Of a DNA stretch of 50,890 nt, positions 1 to 9,143 are shown one piece after another (within the stretch, counting starts at the first letter, position 1; every line of letters starts with the position of its first letter). A program made the position numbers and the translations under genes. The stretch is from a virus: positions 1-50,890 of the IMG/VR virus record IMGVR_UViG_3300037584_001746; one strand, given 5' to 3'. Below the pieces are notes generated by a model, which worked only from the letters and a program-made list of their open reading frames with translations, had not been told where the DNA came from and did not search any database.

Positions 1-98
1 CTCTGAGTGCAACAGGCACTTACTTTGTGACATATTATGTAACTGCGGCTAGCGGGAATAATACAATTCTCATCGGTGCTACGGCTATCTTAACTTAG
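1..98 (+). CDS. 3' end of a tail-fibre-region protein (partial)
   Basis: Only the last 31 codons are present, read from base 3 to the TAG at 96-98. The C-terminal pattern (a Tyr/Val strand, Ala-Ser-Gly, then Ile-Leu-Ile-Gly-Ala) resembles the end of the 210-residue protein at 47669-48301, which also directly precedes a LamG adhesin. I therefore infer a paralogue of that gene. The beginning lies outside the window, so the function rests on this resemblance and on its position. Confidence 0.6.
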   Translation, partial: LSATGTYFVTYYVTAASGNNTILIGATAILT

Positions 99-107
99 GG
101 TTTAATT

Positions 108-3100
108 ATGAGCATAATTCAAGCAGCAGGTTCGGGTGAAGTAAGCACAGGCTTTTACAAGCTACTACTTGACCAGTCGTTAAAGTTCGATGATGGCAAG
201 AATACTTATTTAACCAGAACCCCTGCGTCTGCTGGCAATAGAAAAACATTTACATACAGCAGTTGGGTAAAGCGGGGAAAAATAAGTGCAGATAATCCTA
301 CTTGGGGTATAACGGCTGGCACATTAAATAACAGTTCTAATGTCAGAACAGAAATGCGGTTTAGTTCTACCGATACAGTTGGTATTGGCTTTAATACTGG
401 CAGTTGGTATGAGAGTTATACTAACGCTAAGTTTCGAGATACATCTGCGTGGTATCATTTTGTTGTAGCTGTTGACATGACGCAAAGCACTGCGTCTGAT
501 AGACTTAAATTCTATGTAAACGGCGAATTGCAAACTTTTAGTTCTTATTCGGTTCCGAACCAAAATACAGACCTACCTATTAACACTACTTTGCAACACG
601 CAATTGGTGAATATGTTGCAGGAGAAAGTTCTGCTTCATATCAGTTTGATGGCTACTTAGCTGAGATTAACTTCATTGATGGTACAGCCCTGACAGCCGA
701 CAGCTTTGGCGAGACTAAGAACGGCATCTGGATACCAAAAGATACTAGCGGCTTAACCTTTGGAACCAATGGTTTTCACCTGACTTTCAAGGATGATGTT
801 GTTTCTGAGGGTTTTAATGCTGTGACCTACAGGGGAAACAATGGAAGTGGGACAACAGGTCAAAGCATATCCGGTCTGGGTTTTGAGCCAGCTCTCATAT
901 GGATCGGCAATCGAACAAACGCATCCACCAACTTTGTTATGTTTGATTATGCTAGAGGCAATCAAGAATGGTTGGAAACATCTTCAACTGATGCGGGTCA
1001 AGATAGCGGAACTTATGGTGTGCAGACCCACGATGCTGATGGTTGGACGATGGGCGGTGGCAGTGATGTTAACGCAAATGGTGAACCGCATGTTGCATGG
1101 TGTTGGGAGGCTGGTGGAGAACCAACAGCTACTAACAGTGCTGGTGCAGGGGCAACCCCAACCGCAGGGTCAGTTAAAATAGATGGCAGCAATCTTGGGT
1201 CAGCATTGGCTGGTACAATACCAGCAACTAGGCTGTCGGCAAATACATCCAAAGGTTTTAGTGTGCTTACTTACACAGGCACAGGTTCTGTAGGAACTGT
1301 TGCACATGGTTTAGGTGCGACACCAAAATGGATGCTGATTAAAAACAGAGACACTGCAACTTGGTTTACTGTTTATCATACTTCGCTTGGTGCAACTAAA
1401 TATATTAGATTAAATTCTAATGTAGGTGAACAGACTAATTCTAATGTTTTTAATAATACAGAGCCAACATCAACTGTTTTTACAGTAGCAACAGTTAATG
1501 ATGTAAATGCTAGTGGAGACGATTATGTGGCATATGTTTGGTCAGAAGTATCTGGCTATTCTAAATTTGGCAGCTTCACAGGAAATGGTGGTTCACAAGC
1601 CATTGATGTAGGGTTTGAGCCAGCTTTTGTTTTGCTAAAACGAACTAACTCTAGTTCTTGGGGGCTTTTTGATAACACTCGCCAGCCAGCCAATACTGGA
1701 CTGCAATCTGTTTCTCCAAATATTGCTAATGGCACAGAAACTACCAACGCAAACATGGTGTTCAGCGGTAACACCTTTAACGATAATGGTTACTATTCAG
1801 ATAGTGGTCAGACCATTTTATATATGGCTTTTGCCGATACACGGGACGCTGCGTTTTTTAAAGATGTTTCAAGCAACGGCAATCACTTTACACCAGTTAA
1901 TTTAGATTATCGGGATAGTGTTCCTGATACGCCTACCAATAACTTTTGTACTTTTAATCAAGCCGCAATTGATAGCTCAGTTGGAGTAACACTTTCAGAG
2001 GGCAATTTAGGTGTCAACCCTGATTCTTCTGGTGGGTTTGAGGGTGCTGTAGCATCTTTCACACTACCAAGAACAGGTAAATGGTATTGGGAATATCGCA
2101 CTGGTCAAGGTGGGAGTAGTATATACGGCAGACCTTCAATTATTACAGTAGACGAATACATGACCCAAACTAGCAATTCTGGTGAAGTTACAGGCGGCAG
2201 TGTAGCTTCAAATCCCAATGGGGTTTTGTTTACTGCAAACGATGGTGGTAAACGCACAAATAATAATGACAGCTCTCATGGAAGTGCAGTATCAGCAGGG
2301 GACATTATCGGCAATGCGTATAATGCAGACACAGGACAATGGTTTATATATATAAACAATAGTATTCAAGCGTCAGGCGCAGCAATTAGTGAAAGCATAA
2401 AAGGAAATCTTGCTGGAAAAGATGTTTATATTCTGCATGAAAGATACAACGGCAATGGCGTTGATATGTATAACTTTGGGCAAGATAGTTCATTCTCAGG
2501 CGCAAAAATTCCGCAAGGCAATGGGGCTGATGGAGAGGATTTTTTCTATGCCCCACCAACAGGGTTCAAGTCATTACAGCTTTCTAATTTACCCACGCCA
2601 GCGATAGCAGACCCAACAGCTCATTTTGATATAGTTACATACACTGGCACAGGGTCAACAAACTCTATAGGTGGCTTGTCATTTCAACCAGATTGGGTCT
2701 GGGGCAAGAGGAGAGACACTACTGGAAACCATTGGTTGAATGATGCAGTGAGGGGAGCCACTAAAGGTCTACATAGTGACTCAACAAATAATCAGTACAC
2801 TGATGCGACCGTCATGAATGCTTTTACCTCTGATGGTTTTACTGTGGTTTCTCACGCAATCTCAAACGCAAGCAGTGGAACTTATGTCGCATGGAATTGG
2901 AAAGCTGGCAGCACGACACCATCACAAACCTACACAGTTAAGGTCGTTTCAGATAGCGGTAACAAATACAGATTTGATGATTTCGGCACAAGCGCAGTAA
3001 CATTAGATTTGCAAGAGGGCGGCACATATACGTTTGACCAATCAGACAGTTCCAACAGTGGGCATCCATTCAGGTTTAGCACCACAAGTGATGGAACGCA

Positions 3101-3953
3101 TGGTAGCGGCTCAGAATACACAACAGGGGTCACAACCAATGGAACCGCAGGGCAAGCAGGGGCGTACACAAGGATAACAGTCGCATCTGGTGCGCCAACC
3201 CTTTATTATTATTGCGCTGTACACAGTGGCATGGGCGGACAGGCAAACACCAATTCGACCTTTGGCTCAACCAATCTTAAAGGGACAATACAATCAACCG
3301 TATCAGCCAACACATCGGCTGGGGTTTCGATTATTTCTTACACTGGGACAGGGTCTGCCGCAACGATAGGGCATCAGTTAAACTCTGCCCCGTCTATGGT
3401 AATTATAAAAAACAGGGACGCTACTGATGCGTGGCGTATATATCACGCTTCTGTAAGCACAAGTAATAACAAATATTTAGTTTTTGGAACTAATGCACTT
3501 ATCTCAGGGGGTTCCGATAAATGGAATGGACAGCCCACAAGTACAGTGTTTGGTGTTGCTGGTGACGGAAGTGTAAATCGTAGCAATGAAAAGTATATTA
3601 TGTATGCGTTTCACTCAGTTGAATCATTTTCTAAGGTCGGCTCATACGTTGGAAATGGAAATGCAAATGGGCCGTTTGTACCGCTAAATTTTCGTGCCTC
3701 TTGGATTATGATTAAGAACACCACTGGCACAGGTGGGTGGGAAATGCACGATAATAAAAGAATTGGTTTTAATCCCGCTGATGAGAGTTTAGATGCAAAC
3801 ACCTCGGCGGCAGAAGCAACAGGTAATGATTTGGATATTTTATCTAATGGATTTAAAATCAGAAATACTTATGGAACATCAAACACCAATGGCAGCACTT
3901 ATGTCTACCTCGCCTTTGCCGAATCCCCATTTAAGACAACATCAGCTAGATAG
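108..3953 (+). CDS. Large modular tail adhesin: LamG, SPRY-like and cupredoxin-like domains
   Basis: 1281 residues. An N-terminal LamG/concanavalin-A-like module lies at about residues 20-230 (SLKFDDG, a WVKRG strand, then a WYHFVVAVD strand). Repeated beta-rich units follow with the pattern G-F-x-P-x-hydrophobic-K-R and ending in YVAW or YMAF, at roughly 235-340, 385-600, 850-930 and 1090-1281. A B30.2/SPRY-like module sits near 625-790 (GKWYWEY, then a GQWFIYINN strand). A cupredoxin-like domain spans about 940-1050 with His986, Cys1036, His1039 and Met1042 as candidate type-1 copper ligands. The likely role is host-surface binding by the virion. It is a paralogue of the gene starting at 48308 with the modules in a different order. 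ATG follows TTTAATT with only a weak ribosome binding site. Confidence 0.8.
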   Translation: MSIIQAAGSGEVSTGFYKLLLDQSLKFDDGKNTYLTRTPASAGNRKTFTYSSWVKRGKISADNPTWGITAGTLNNSSNVRTEMRFSSTDTVGIGFNTGSWYESYTNAKFRDTSAWYHFVVAVDMTQSTASDRLKFYVNGELQTFSSYSVPNQNTDLPINTTLQHAIGEYVAGESSASYQFDGYLAEINFIDGTALTADSFGETKNGIWIPKDTSGLTFGTNGFHLTFKDDVVSEGFNAVTYRGNNGSGTTGQSISGLGFEPALIWIGNRTNASTNFVMFDYARGNQEWLETSSTDAGQDSGTYGVQTHDADGWTMGGGSDVNANGEPHVAWCWEAGGEPTATNSAGAGATPTAGSVKIDGSNLGSALAGTIPATRLSANTSKGFSVLTYTGTGSVGTVAHGLGATPKWMLIKNRDTATWFTVYHTSLGATKYIRLNSNVGEQTNSNVFNNTEPTSTVFTVATVNDVNASGDDYVAYVWSEVSGYSKFGSFTGNGGSQAIDVGFEPAFVLLKRTNSSSWGLFDNTRQPANTGLQSVSPNIANGTETTNANMVFSGNTFNDNGYYSDSGQTILYMAFADTRDAAFFKDVSSNGNHFTPVNLDYRDSVPDTPTNNFCTFNQAAIDSSVGVTLSEGNLGVNPDSSGGFEGAVASFTLPRTGKWYWEYRTGQGGSSIYGRPSIITVDEYMTQTSNSGEVTGGSVASNPNGVLFTANDGGKRTNNNDSSHGSAVSAGDIIGNAYNADTGQWFIYINNSIQASGAAISESIKGNLAGKDVYILHERYNGNGVDMYNFGQDSSFSGAKIPQGNGADGEDFFYAPPTGFKSLQLSNLPTPAIADPTAHFDIVTYTGTGSTNSIGGLSFQPDWVWGKRRDTTGNHWLNDAVRGATKGLHSDSTNNQYTDATVMNAFTSDGFTVVSHAISNASSGTYVAWNWKAGSTTPSQTYTVKVVSDSGNKYRFDDFGTSAVTLDLQEGGTYTFDQSDSSNSGHPFRFSTTSDGTHGSGSEYTTGVTTNGTAGQAGAYTRITVASGAPTLYYYCAVHSGMGGQANTNSTFGSTNLKGTIQSTVSANTSAGVSIISYTGTGSAATIGHQLNSAPSMVIIKNRDATDAWRIYHASVSTSNNKYLVFGTNALISGGSDKWNGQPTSTVFGVAGDGSVNRSNEKYIMYAFHSVESFSKVGSYVGNGNANGPFVPLNFRASWIMIKNTTGTGGWEMHDNKRIGFNPADESLDANTSAAEATGNDLDILSNGFKIRNTYGTSNTNGSTYVYLAFAESPFKTTSAR
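2279..2405. repeat. 127-bp exact direct repeat, copy 1
   Basis: Every base matches 50764-50890, the last 127 bases of the window. The base just before differs (A here, T there). It lies inside the SPRY-like module, and similarity with more mismatches extends upstream to about 1965. The other copy ends exactly at the window end, which suggests an assembly limit. Confidence 0.95.
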
Positions 3954-3962
3954 GAGGCCAAA

Positions 3963-4517
3963 ATGCCTTGGACATATAATGGTAAAATAATCAGGGCTGG
4001 TCAGTCGTTTACTGATAGTAATAGTGTCGCCCATCCATCAAACTGGTTTACAGCTTGGTCAGATGATTACAAAAAATCTGTTGGCATGGTGTGGCAAGCA
4101 GAGCCAGAATCTTTTGACTCAAGGTTTTATTGGGATGTTGATACGCCAAAAAAACTTGATGATGTAGCAGAGGTAGATAGTGATGGGGAAAAGGTTTTAG
4201 ACGAAAAAGGCAGCCAGATAATTACGCTTGGCCTAAAAAGCGTTTGGAAAAATACCATTAAAGCGCAAGCCAAAGGTTTGTTAGAGCCAACTGATTGGAT
4301 GGTAATACGTTTGCAAGAGGATAGTAGTAAAGCCCTAGCGTCTAAATACTCAACCTATAGGGCGGCGGTTAGAACAGCCAGCGCGACAATAGAAGGCAAA
4401 ATAGATGGGGCTGGAGATCTGACAGCTTTTATGGCATTATTCAATACACCAACAGATAGCGATGGCAAAGTGACAGGCAAAGCCCCAATATCTGATTGGC
4501 CTGATGAGGTGGAGTAA
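3963..4517 (+). CDS. Tail-fibre-associated protein, possible fibre assembly protein
   Basis: 184 residues, strong ribosome binding site AGGAGG 6 bases before ATG. The second half has a pattern seen in many small phage fibre-assembly-like proteins: P-T-D-W, then R and YRAAVR, then a C-terminal W-P-D-E. The 85-residue protein at 6622 repeats this C-terminal pattern and likewise sits directly before a fibre gene of the same type. I infer a chaperone or attachment role for the downstream fibre at 4519, which starts one base after this stop codon. No catalytic motif is visible. Confidence 0.55.
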   Translation: MPWTYNGKIIRAGQSFTDSNSVAHPSNWFTAWSDDYKKSVGMVWQAEPESFDSRFYWDVDTPKKLDDVAEVDSDGEKVLDEKGSQIITLGLKSVWKNTIKAQAKGLLEPTDWMVIRLQEDSSKALASKYSTYRAAVRTASATIEGKIDGAGDLTAFMALFNTPTDSDGKVTGKAPISDWPDEVE

Positions 4518-4518
4518 T

Positions 4519-5547
4519 ATGGCACTATCTGTAATCAAAGGCGGCGGCGTACATAATTTTTTAATAAATCCAGATATGCAAGTTGCACAGCGCGGCACTT
4601 CTATTGCAATGGCGCATGATGGCACTACTTCAAGTTATTTAATTGATAGATTTCAGTTCTCTATGGGTGGGGTTCATGAACAGCTTGATGGAACTTATGC
4701 ACAGGTTGATGAACACCCCTTAAACAATGGAAAGTCCTTAAAATGGACAACTGGCACAGCAGAAAGCTCATATGATGCAGATGAGTACTTTTATCTTACG
4801 CAAAAAATTGAAGCAAAAAACCTACAACAGCTTCAATGGGGACTATCTAATGCTAAATCAATCACACTTTCATTCTATGTTAAGTCATCTATAACTGGGA
4901 CATTTGCTGTTGGATTATACAAAGAGGATAATACTGCAAGAATTATTAACAAGACATATGTTATTTCCTCTGCAAATACTTGGGAAAAAAAGGCCATAAC
5001 ATTTCCCGCTGACACCGCTGGCGGGGGGGTTGCTAATGATACTGGCATTGGGGTGTATTTAAGTTGGCACTTAGCCGCTGGTTCAAATGCCACAGGTGGA
5101 GGGTCTAATGGTGATTGGAAAACGTACAGTGGTTTATCTGATTGGGCAGACGGACAGGGAACAAATGCTGTTGCAACGACTGCTAGTGCAACATGGCAAA
5201 TGGCGCAATGTCAGCTTGAAACAGGAGATTCAGCATCAGATTTTGAGCATGAAGACTTTGGAACTACGTTAGCCAAGTGTCAGCGGTATTTTATCAGGTC
5301 ATCTATTGATGGTGAACGTTTCCAAATATCAACACAATATAATTCAACCAACCATTGGGCAGCTTTTTATTTTCCTGTTAGCATGAGAGCCGCCCCTGCA
5401 CTTTCTAAGTGGTATTTCAGTACCTCTCCCAACACAACGCATATAGATAGAAGTGGTATTTCTTGGCAATGGACCTCTGCTACTACATTTGCACAAACAT
5501 ATATAAGTGACTCCAATTATCACGGTTGGCTAAACGCGGAGCTTTGA
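4519..5547 (+). CDS. Tail fibre/carbohydrate-binding-like protein, copy A
   Basis: 342 residues from the ATG at 4519, preceded by GGTGGAG that overlaps the end of the previous gene. An upstream in-frame ATG at 4504 has no ribosome binding site. It begins with a LINPDMQVAQRG segment followed by a jelly-roll-like region (TLSFYVKSS, then ANTWEKKAI) and a conserved HEDFGTTLAKCQRYF segment near residue 250, followed by a shorter variable C-terminus. This organisation is common in marine phage fibre proteins. The protein at 6879 is a paralogue with the same landmarks. The likely role is receptor or glycan binding. The exact ligand is unknown. Confidence 0.7.
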   Translation: MALSVIKGGGVHNFLINPDMQVAQRGTSIAMAHDGTTSSYLIDRFQFSMGGVHEQLDGTYAQVDEHPLNNGKSLKWTTGTAESSYDADEYFYLTQKIEAKNLQQLQWGLSNAKSITLSFYVKSSITGTFAVGLYKEDNTARIINKTYVISSANTWEKKAITFPADTAGGGVANDTGIGVYLSWHLAAGSNATGGGSNGDWKTYSGLSDWADGQGTNAVATTASATWQMAQCQLETGDSASDFEHEDFGTTLAKCQRYFIRSSIDGERFQISTQYNSTNHWAAFYFPVSMRAAPALSKWYFSTSPNTTHIDRSGISWQWTSATTFAQTYISDSNYHGWLNAEL

Positions 5548-5549
5548 AA

Positions 5550-5741
5550 ATGGAAATAGTTAATGCACAGTACAAAAAAAGATTAAATATTGACGGAACG
5601 CCAACGGGAGATAATTCGGTTGTGCAAGCCACCGTTGACGGTGAAGAAATGACCATCCCGATTGACCCAAACAACACACACTACGCAGAAATATTACGCC
5701 AAGTAGCGGCTGGCACACTTACAATAAAGGATGCTGATTGA
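5550..5741 (+). CDS. Small fibre-region protein, copy A
   Basis: 63 residues, ATG at 5550 with GGAG upstream, starting 3 bases after the fibre stop. The sequence has an N-terminal NAQY segment, a Val-Asp-Gly-Glu turn, the motif PIDPNNTHYAEILRQVAAG, and an acidic end. The protein at 7922 has the same motif and also follows a fibre gene. Small proteins of this type recur beside marine phage fibres, but I know of no established function. Confidence 0.65.
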   Translation: MEIVNAQYKKRLNIDGTPTGDNSVVQATVDGEEMTIPIDPNNTHYAEILRQVAAGTLTIKDAD

Positions 5742-6607
5742 TGCCGTATTTAGGAAGAGGCTCACAAAAGGCTATCAGGCAAAGGTTTATATTTACCCAA
5801 TCCAGTGCAGGGGCAACCTCTATATCTGGCGCGGATGATAGCAATGCCACATTAAGGTTTGATGATGGTGAATATGTGGATGTTATTTTGAATGGTATCA
5901 CGCTTGCCAAAACAGAATACAACACCCTAACAGCTAATACAATCAGCGGTCTAGCCGCCCTTTCGTCTGGCGATGTTTTGCAAGTCACTGTTTACGATAT
6001 GTTTAATGTAGCTGATTCAGTTAGGGCATCAACAGGTGGTACATTTACTGGCGGCATCACAGTGAATGGTGCTGTCACAGCCTCTAGTACGCTTTCCGTT
6101 ACTGGCGCATTAACAGCCACCGCTGGTGCATCTTCAAACGCTATAAGTTTGCAATCTGCTAATTTCAAAATGACTGATTTAACAACTAATGCGTTTTATC
6201 GAACTGGAACTTTTACCCCTACCTTTAACCCTTTCACAGTCGGAAATGGCTCAGTGTTTGGAAATTATATTCGTATAGGCGATTTAGTTCACTACAATTT
6301 TGGGTTTGCATTTGGCAGTTCATCTAGCATTGGTGGTGACATATATAATATTTCTGGATTGCCGTTTGCTATAGGTGAAAATATTAGTGGCAGTACAGAT
6401 TCTTATGTTCCTTTCCCTTTTATTTGTTGGGATAACGGAGCGCAATGGCGGCAAGGCATCGGTCAAGGGTTAGAAGGAGCTACATATATTGTATACCCAT
6501 CAATCACGGCTGTAGCAAACAGCTATATAAGTGCATCAAATCCGTTTACATGGGCAACTGGTGATAGCTTGACATTTACTGGAACCTACACCACCAGTGA
6601 TGCATAA
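5741..6607 (+). CDS. Tail-fibre-region protein with MPYLG N-terminus
   Basis: 288 residues, TGATG overlap with the previous gene (ATG at 5741). The N-terminal 90 residues (MPYLGRG start, then FRFDDGEYVDVILNG) match in layout the start of the 210-residue protein at 47669. A GGITVNGAVTASSTL collagen-like/beta stretch follows at about 100-140, as in fibre shafts, then a variable beta-rich C-terminus. I infer a fibre or fibre adaptor. The N-terminal part would be the conserved virion attachment part. Confidence 0.6.
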   Translation: MPYLGRGSQKAIRQRFIFTQSSAGATSISGADDSNATLRFDDGEYVDVILNGITLAKTEYNTLTANTISGLAALSSGDVLQVTVYDMFNVADSVRASTGGTFTGGITVNGAVTASSTLSVTGALTATAGASSNAISLQSANFKMTDLTTNAFYRTGTFTPTFNPFTVGNGSVFGNYIRIGDLVHYNFGFAFGSSSSIGGDIYNISGLPFAIGENISGSTDSYVPFPFICWDNGAQWRQGIGQGLEGATYIVYPSITAVANSYISASNPFTWATGDSLTFTGTYTTSDA

Positions 6608-6621
6608 CTTAGAGGTTTGAT

Positions 6622-6879
6622 ATGGCAAATTATAAAAACATAGAAGTGCGGTCGCCAAAGGGACTTTTAGGTGGCAATGGCGCAGACTTAGAGCTTGATA
6701 TAACAAAAACAAGTGAGGCAATTCTTTCAGCTTCAGATTGGACACAGATACCAAATAGCGGATTGACTGATGATTGTGTTACAGCTTTTAACACATATCG
6801 TGCGAGCATACGCACCATCCGCAAAACTGATCCAGCCAATCCAACTTGGCCTGATGCACCTACAGAGGAGTGGAGCTAA
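6622..6879 (+). CDS. Short tail-fibre-associated protein
   Basis: 85 residues, AGAGG ribosome binding site. It shares with the 184-residue protein at 3963 the C-terminal pattern W-T-Q, then YRASIRTIR, then a TWPDAPTEEW end, and lacks that protein's N-terminal half. It directly precedes the second fibre gene and overlaps its start as TAATG. It is probably a fibre assembly or attachment factor reduced to its core. Confidence 0.5.
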   Translation: MANYKNIEVRSPKGLLGGNGADLELDITKTSEAILSASDWTQIPNSGLTDDCVTAFNTYRASIRTIRKTDPANPTWPDAPTEEWS

Positions 6880-7919
6880 TGGGCATCACAAGAGACATGG
6901 CAGACATGCGCGGCAAAGGCGGCGGCGCAAAAAATCTCATAATTAATGGGTCGATGGTTGTCTCGCAAAGAGCCACCTCGTCTACAGGTATTACAACGGC
7001 TGGTTATTACACAGTAGATAGACAACAAACAGAAATTAACAATGCTGGTACATGGACAATGACACAATCAGATGATGTTCCTGATGGTGAAGGGTTTGCT
7101 AAAAGTTTTAAGTATGACTGCACTACAGCGGACACTTCTTTAGGAACAAGTCATTATTTTATTCACAGATATAGTATTGAAGGACAAGACTTACAGGAGT
7201 TAATGTACGGAACTTCATTTGCAAAACCAGTAACAATATCGTTTTTTGTAAAATCCAACAAAACTGGAACATACGTTTGTGAACTTCAGCAATTAGCAAC
7301 GGATGGCAGTTACCCTAGAAGTGGGAAAGCATTTACAATTAATTCAGCTGACACTTGGGAAAAGAAAATAATCACAATAAATGGTAATACCGCAAAGCTT
7401 ATCCCAGATTCTAATGCTCGTGGTATGGATATTATGATTTGGATGGCGGCTGGAACTGATTTTACAAGTGGTACATTCAATGCGGGTAATTCTTGGACTA
7501 CAACAGCTAATGAAAGGGCTGGTGCGCTAACAGTTAATATAGCAGATAATACCGCTAATGAAATTTTATTTACGGGACTTCAAATGGAAATCGGAACTTC
7601 AGCTTCTTCATTTCAGCACGAGGACTTCGGAACTACGTTAGAGAAATGCAAAAGGTACTGCTATGTTGCACCTCAACATCTTGGTTATACTACTGGGACT
7701 AACAGTGCAACGCTTGCGCCAAGCGGCACAATACAATTTTCTCCCAATATGAGAGCAGCCCCAACTTGCACAGGAACGTACACTCCGCAAAGTGGAAGTG
7801 CAGGGACATTTGCTGTAGCAAGTGTAAACTATAGTTATGTTCACGTTTATAACAGTTCGTCTAATTGGAATGTTGTCGCTATTGTTGTAAGTGATTTTAA
7901 AGCGGATGCGGAGATTTAA
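6879..7919 (+). CDS. Tail fibre/carbohydrate-binding-like protein, copy B
   Basis: 346 residues from the ATG at 6879, with GAGGAGTGGAG upstream; an in-frame GTG at 6870 is less likely. It has the same plan as the protein at 4519: NLIINGSMVVSQR start, TISFFVKSN strand, ADTWEKKII strand, and HEDFGTTLEKCKRYCY near residue 250. The segments between landmarks and the C-terminal part differ strongly from copy A. That fits duplicated fibres diverging in binding specificity, which is an inference. Confidence 0.7.
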   Translation: MGITRDMADMRGKGGGAKNLIINGSMVVSQRATSSTGITTAGYYTVDRQQTEINNAGTWTMTQSDDVPDGEGFAKSFKYDCTTADTSLGTSHYFIHRYSIEGQDLQELMYGTSFAKPVTISFFVKSNKTGTYVCELQQLATDGSYPRSGKAFTINSADTWEKKIITINGNTAKLIPDSNARGMDIMIWMAAGTDFTSGTFNAGNSWTTTANERAGALTVNIADNTANEILFTGLQMEIGTSASSFQHEDFGTTLEKCKRYCYVAPQHLGYTTGTNSATLAPSGTIQFSPNMRAAPTCTGTYTPQSGSAGTFAVASVNYSYVHVYNSSSNWNVVAIVVSDFKADAEI

Positions 7920-7921
7920 AA

Positions 7922-8128
7922 ATGGATATTAGTAACGCAAAATATTTTCAAGGAATTAACATTGATAAAGATAGTGGTGCTGTATCTGCTGACGGAGTTA
8001 ATCAAGGAGTTGTAGCTACCATTGATGGCGTGACCATGCACGTTCCGCTAGACCCATCTAACACACACTATGCCGAAATCCAGAAGCAAATAGCGGCTGG
8101 CGAATTAACCATTGCAGATGCGGATTAG
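7922..8128 (+). CDS. Small fibre-region protein, copy B
   Basis: 68 residues, GGAG upstream of ATG, 2 bases after the fibre stop. It contains PLDPSNTHYAEIQKQIAAG, which makes it a clear paralogue of the protein at 5550, with the same N-terminal NAKY segment and an acidic C-terminus. Its function is unknown. It closes the second fibre cassette before the connector genes. Confidence 0.65.
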   Translation: MDISNAKYFQGINIDKDSGAVSADGVNQGVVATIDGVTMHVPLDPSNTHYAEIQKQIAAGELTIADAD

Positions 8129-8137
8129 GAGATTGAC

Positions 8138-8809
8138 ATGAGTGGCTTAACGATTACAACCGCCCCAGCTAATGAGCCGCTTGACGCCGCTGAAACCATA
8201 TCATATTTACGGCTGGATTCTGGTGTGGACACCACGCTGGTAGATAATCTTATTAAAGCGGCAAGGTTCTGGTGTGAGGATTACATCAATAGAACGCTTC
8301 TTACCACAACATTTACACTATCGCTTGATGCTATTGGTGAGGTTGATGTGCCTTTGAAAGAAGGTTTCCACACAGGATACTTTGAGACGCCAAGGGTAAA
8401 TTATATTGAGTTACCACGATCCCCAGTGCAGTCAGTAACCAGCATCAAATCTTTTGCAGATGACAACACTGCAACGACACTTGCTACATCAAATTATTTT
8501 GTTGATACGGTAAGAGAACCAGCGCGGGTTGTTTTAAGAGACGGCGGCACATGGCCTACTGATTTAAGGAATGCGAATGGCATTGAGGTTTTGTATATCG
8601 CGGGGTATGGCGATTCAAGATCGACAATTCCAGAGCCTATTCGTGTGGCAATGTTGGAATATGTATCATTTTTATATGAACACAGGGGCGATGATGAGGG
8701 CAGAGCGTTGAACCCGCCAATGATGATACAGTCATTGTTACAGCCATATGTGATTATGCGATATGGTGTTTCGCCGTATAATGGAGGAATGGCTGTTGGC
8801 TATAGGTAA
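8138..8809 (+). CDS. Head-tail connector protein (gp6-like)
   Basis: 223 residues, AGGAG ribosome binding site. The N-terminal part is helical with LDAAETISYLRLD and then a DNLIKAARFWCEDYINR helix, typical of the phage gp6-like/YqbG connector family that forms a ring under the portal. The following part is rich in beta structure and ends in an ALLEYV-type helix (VAMLEYVSFLYEHRGD). It is a little longer than minimal gp6 proteins. The next three genes are also connector and tail completion genes, supporting the call. Confidence 0.75.
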   Translation: MSGLTITTAPANEPLDAAETISYLRLDSGVDTTLVDNLIKAARFWCEDYINRTLLTTTFTLSLDAIGEVDVPLKEGFHTGYFETPRVNYIELPRSPVQSVTSIKSFADDNTATTLATSNYFVDTVREPARVVLRDGGTWPTDLRNANGIEVLYIAGYGDSRSTIPEPIRVAMLEYVSFLYEHRGDDEGRALNPPMMIQSLLQPYVIMRYGVSPYNGGMAVGYR

Positions 8810-9143
8810 GATGCAACATTCTTTAGCTTTGCAAAGCAAGGCAGCAAACGCAGATGGGGGCGGCGGCTCATCTGGTGCGTTCTCCACCTTTGCAACCACA
8901 TTTGGTCGTATCGAGGCGCAAGGCGGGGGTGAAAGGTTTTTTGGTGATCAGAATGAAGCCAGAACCACGCATAAGATAACAATTAGGCACAGACGTAACC
9001 TTACTGTCGCACACAGAATTTTGTATAGCTTCACGGTTGATGGCACAACTTACAACCGCACATTCAATATCAACAGAATTACCAATGTTGGAGAGCGTGA
9101 CAAATACCTTGAAATTTTGTGTGAGGAAGGCGTTGCAACCTAA
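8781..9143 (+). CDS. Head-tail joining/adaptor protein (SPP1 gp16-like)
   Basis: 120 residues from ATG 8781, which overlaps the previous gene by 29 bases. The family's usual start, a few residues before a G-x-[LM]-x-H segment (here IGKMQHSLALQ), favours this start; ATG 8811 is the alternative. The fold signature is a beta barrel with WATF-like FATTFGRIEAQ, a FFGDQNEARTTHKITIRHR strand pair and a C-terminal YLEILCEE strand. Proteins of this family stop DNA leakage and join the head to the tail. Confidence 0.7.
   Translation: MEEWLLAIGKMQHSLALQSKAANADGGGGSSGAFSTFATTFGRIEAQGGGERFFGDQNEARTTHKITIRHRRNLTVAHRILYSFTVDGTTYNRTFNINRITNVGERDKYLEILCEEGVAT

Noticed and set aside
841-1182. 113-codon frame inside the first adhesin
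   Set aside because: Fully inside a repeat-rich adhesin gene in another frame, with no start signal.
108-8128. Diversity-generating retroelement acting on the fibre genes
   Set aside because: No reverse transcriptase gene and no template/variable repeat pair with adenine-biased changes were seen; the repeats look like ordinary duplication.
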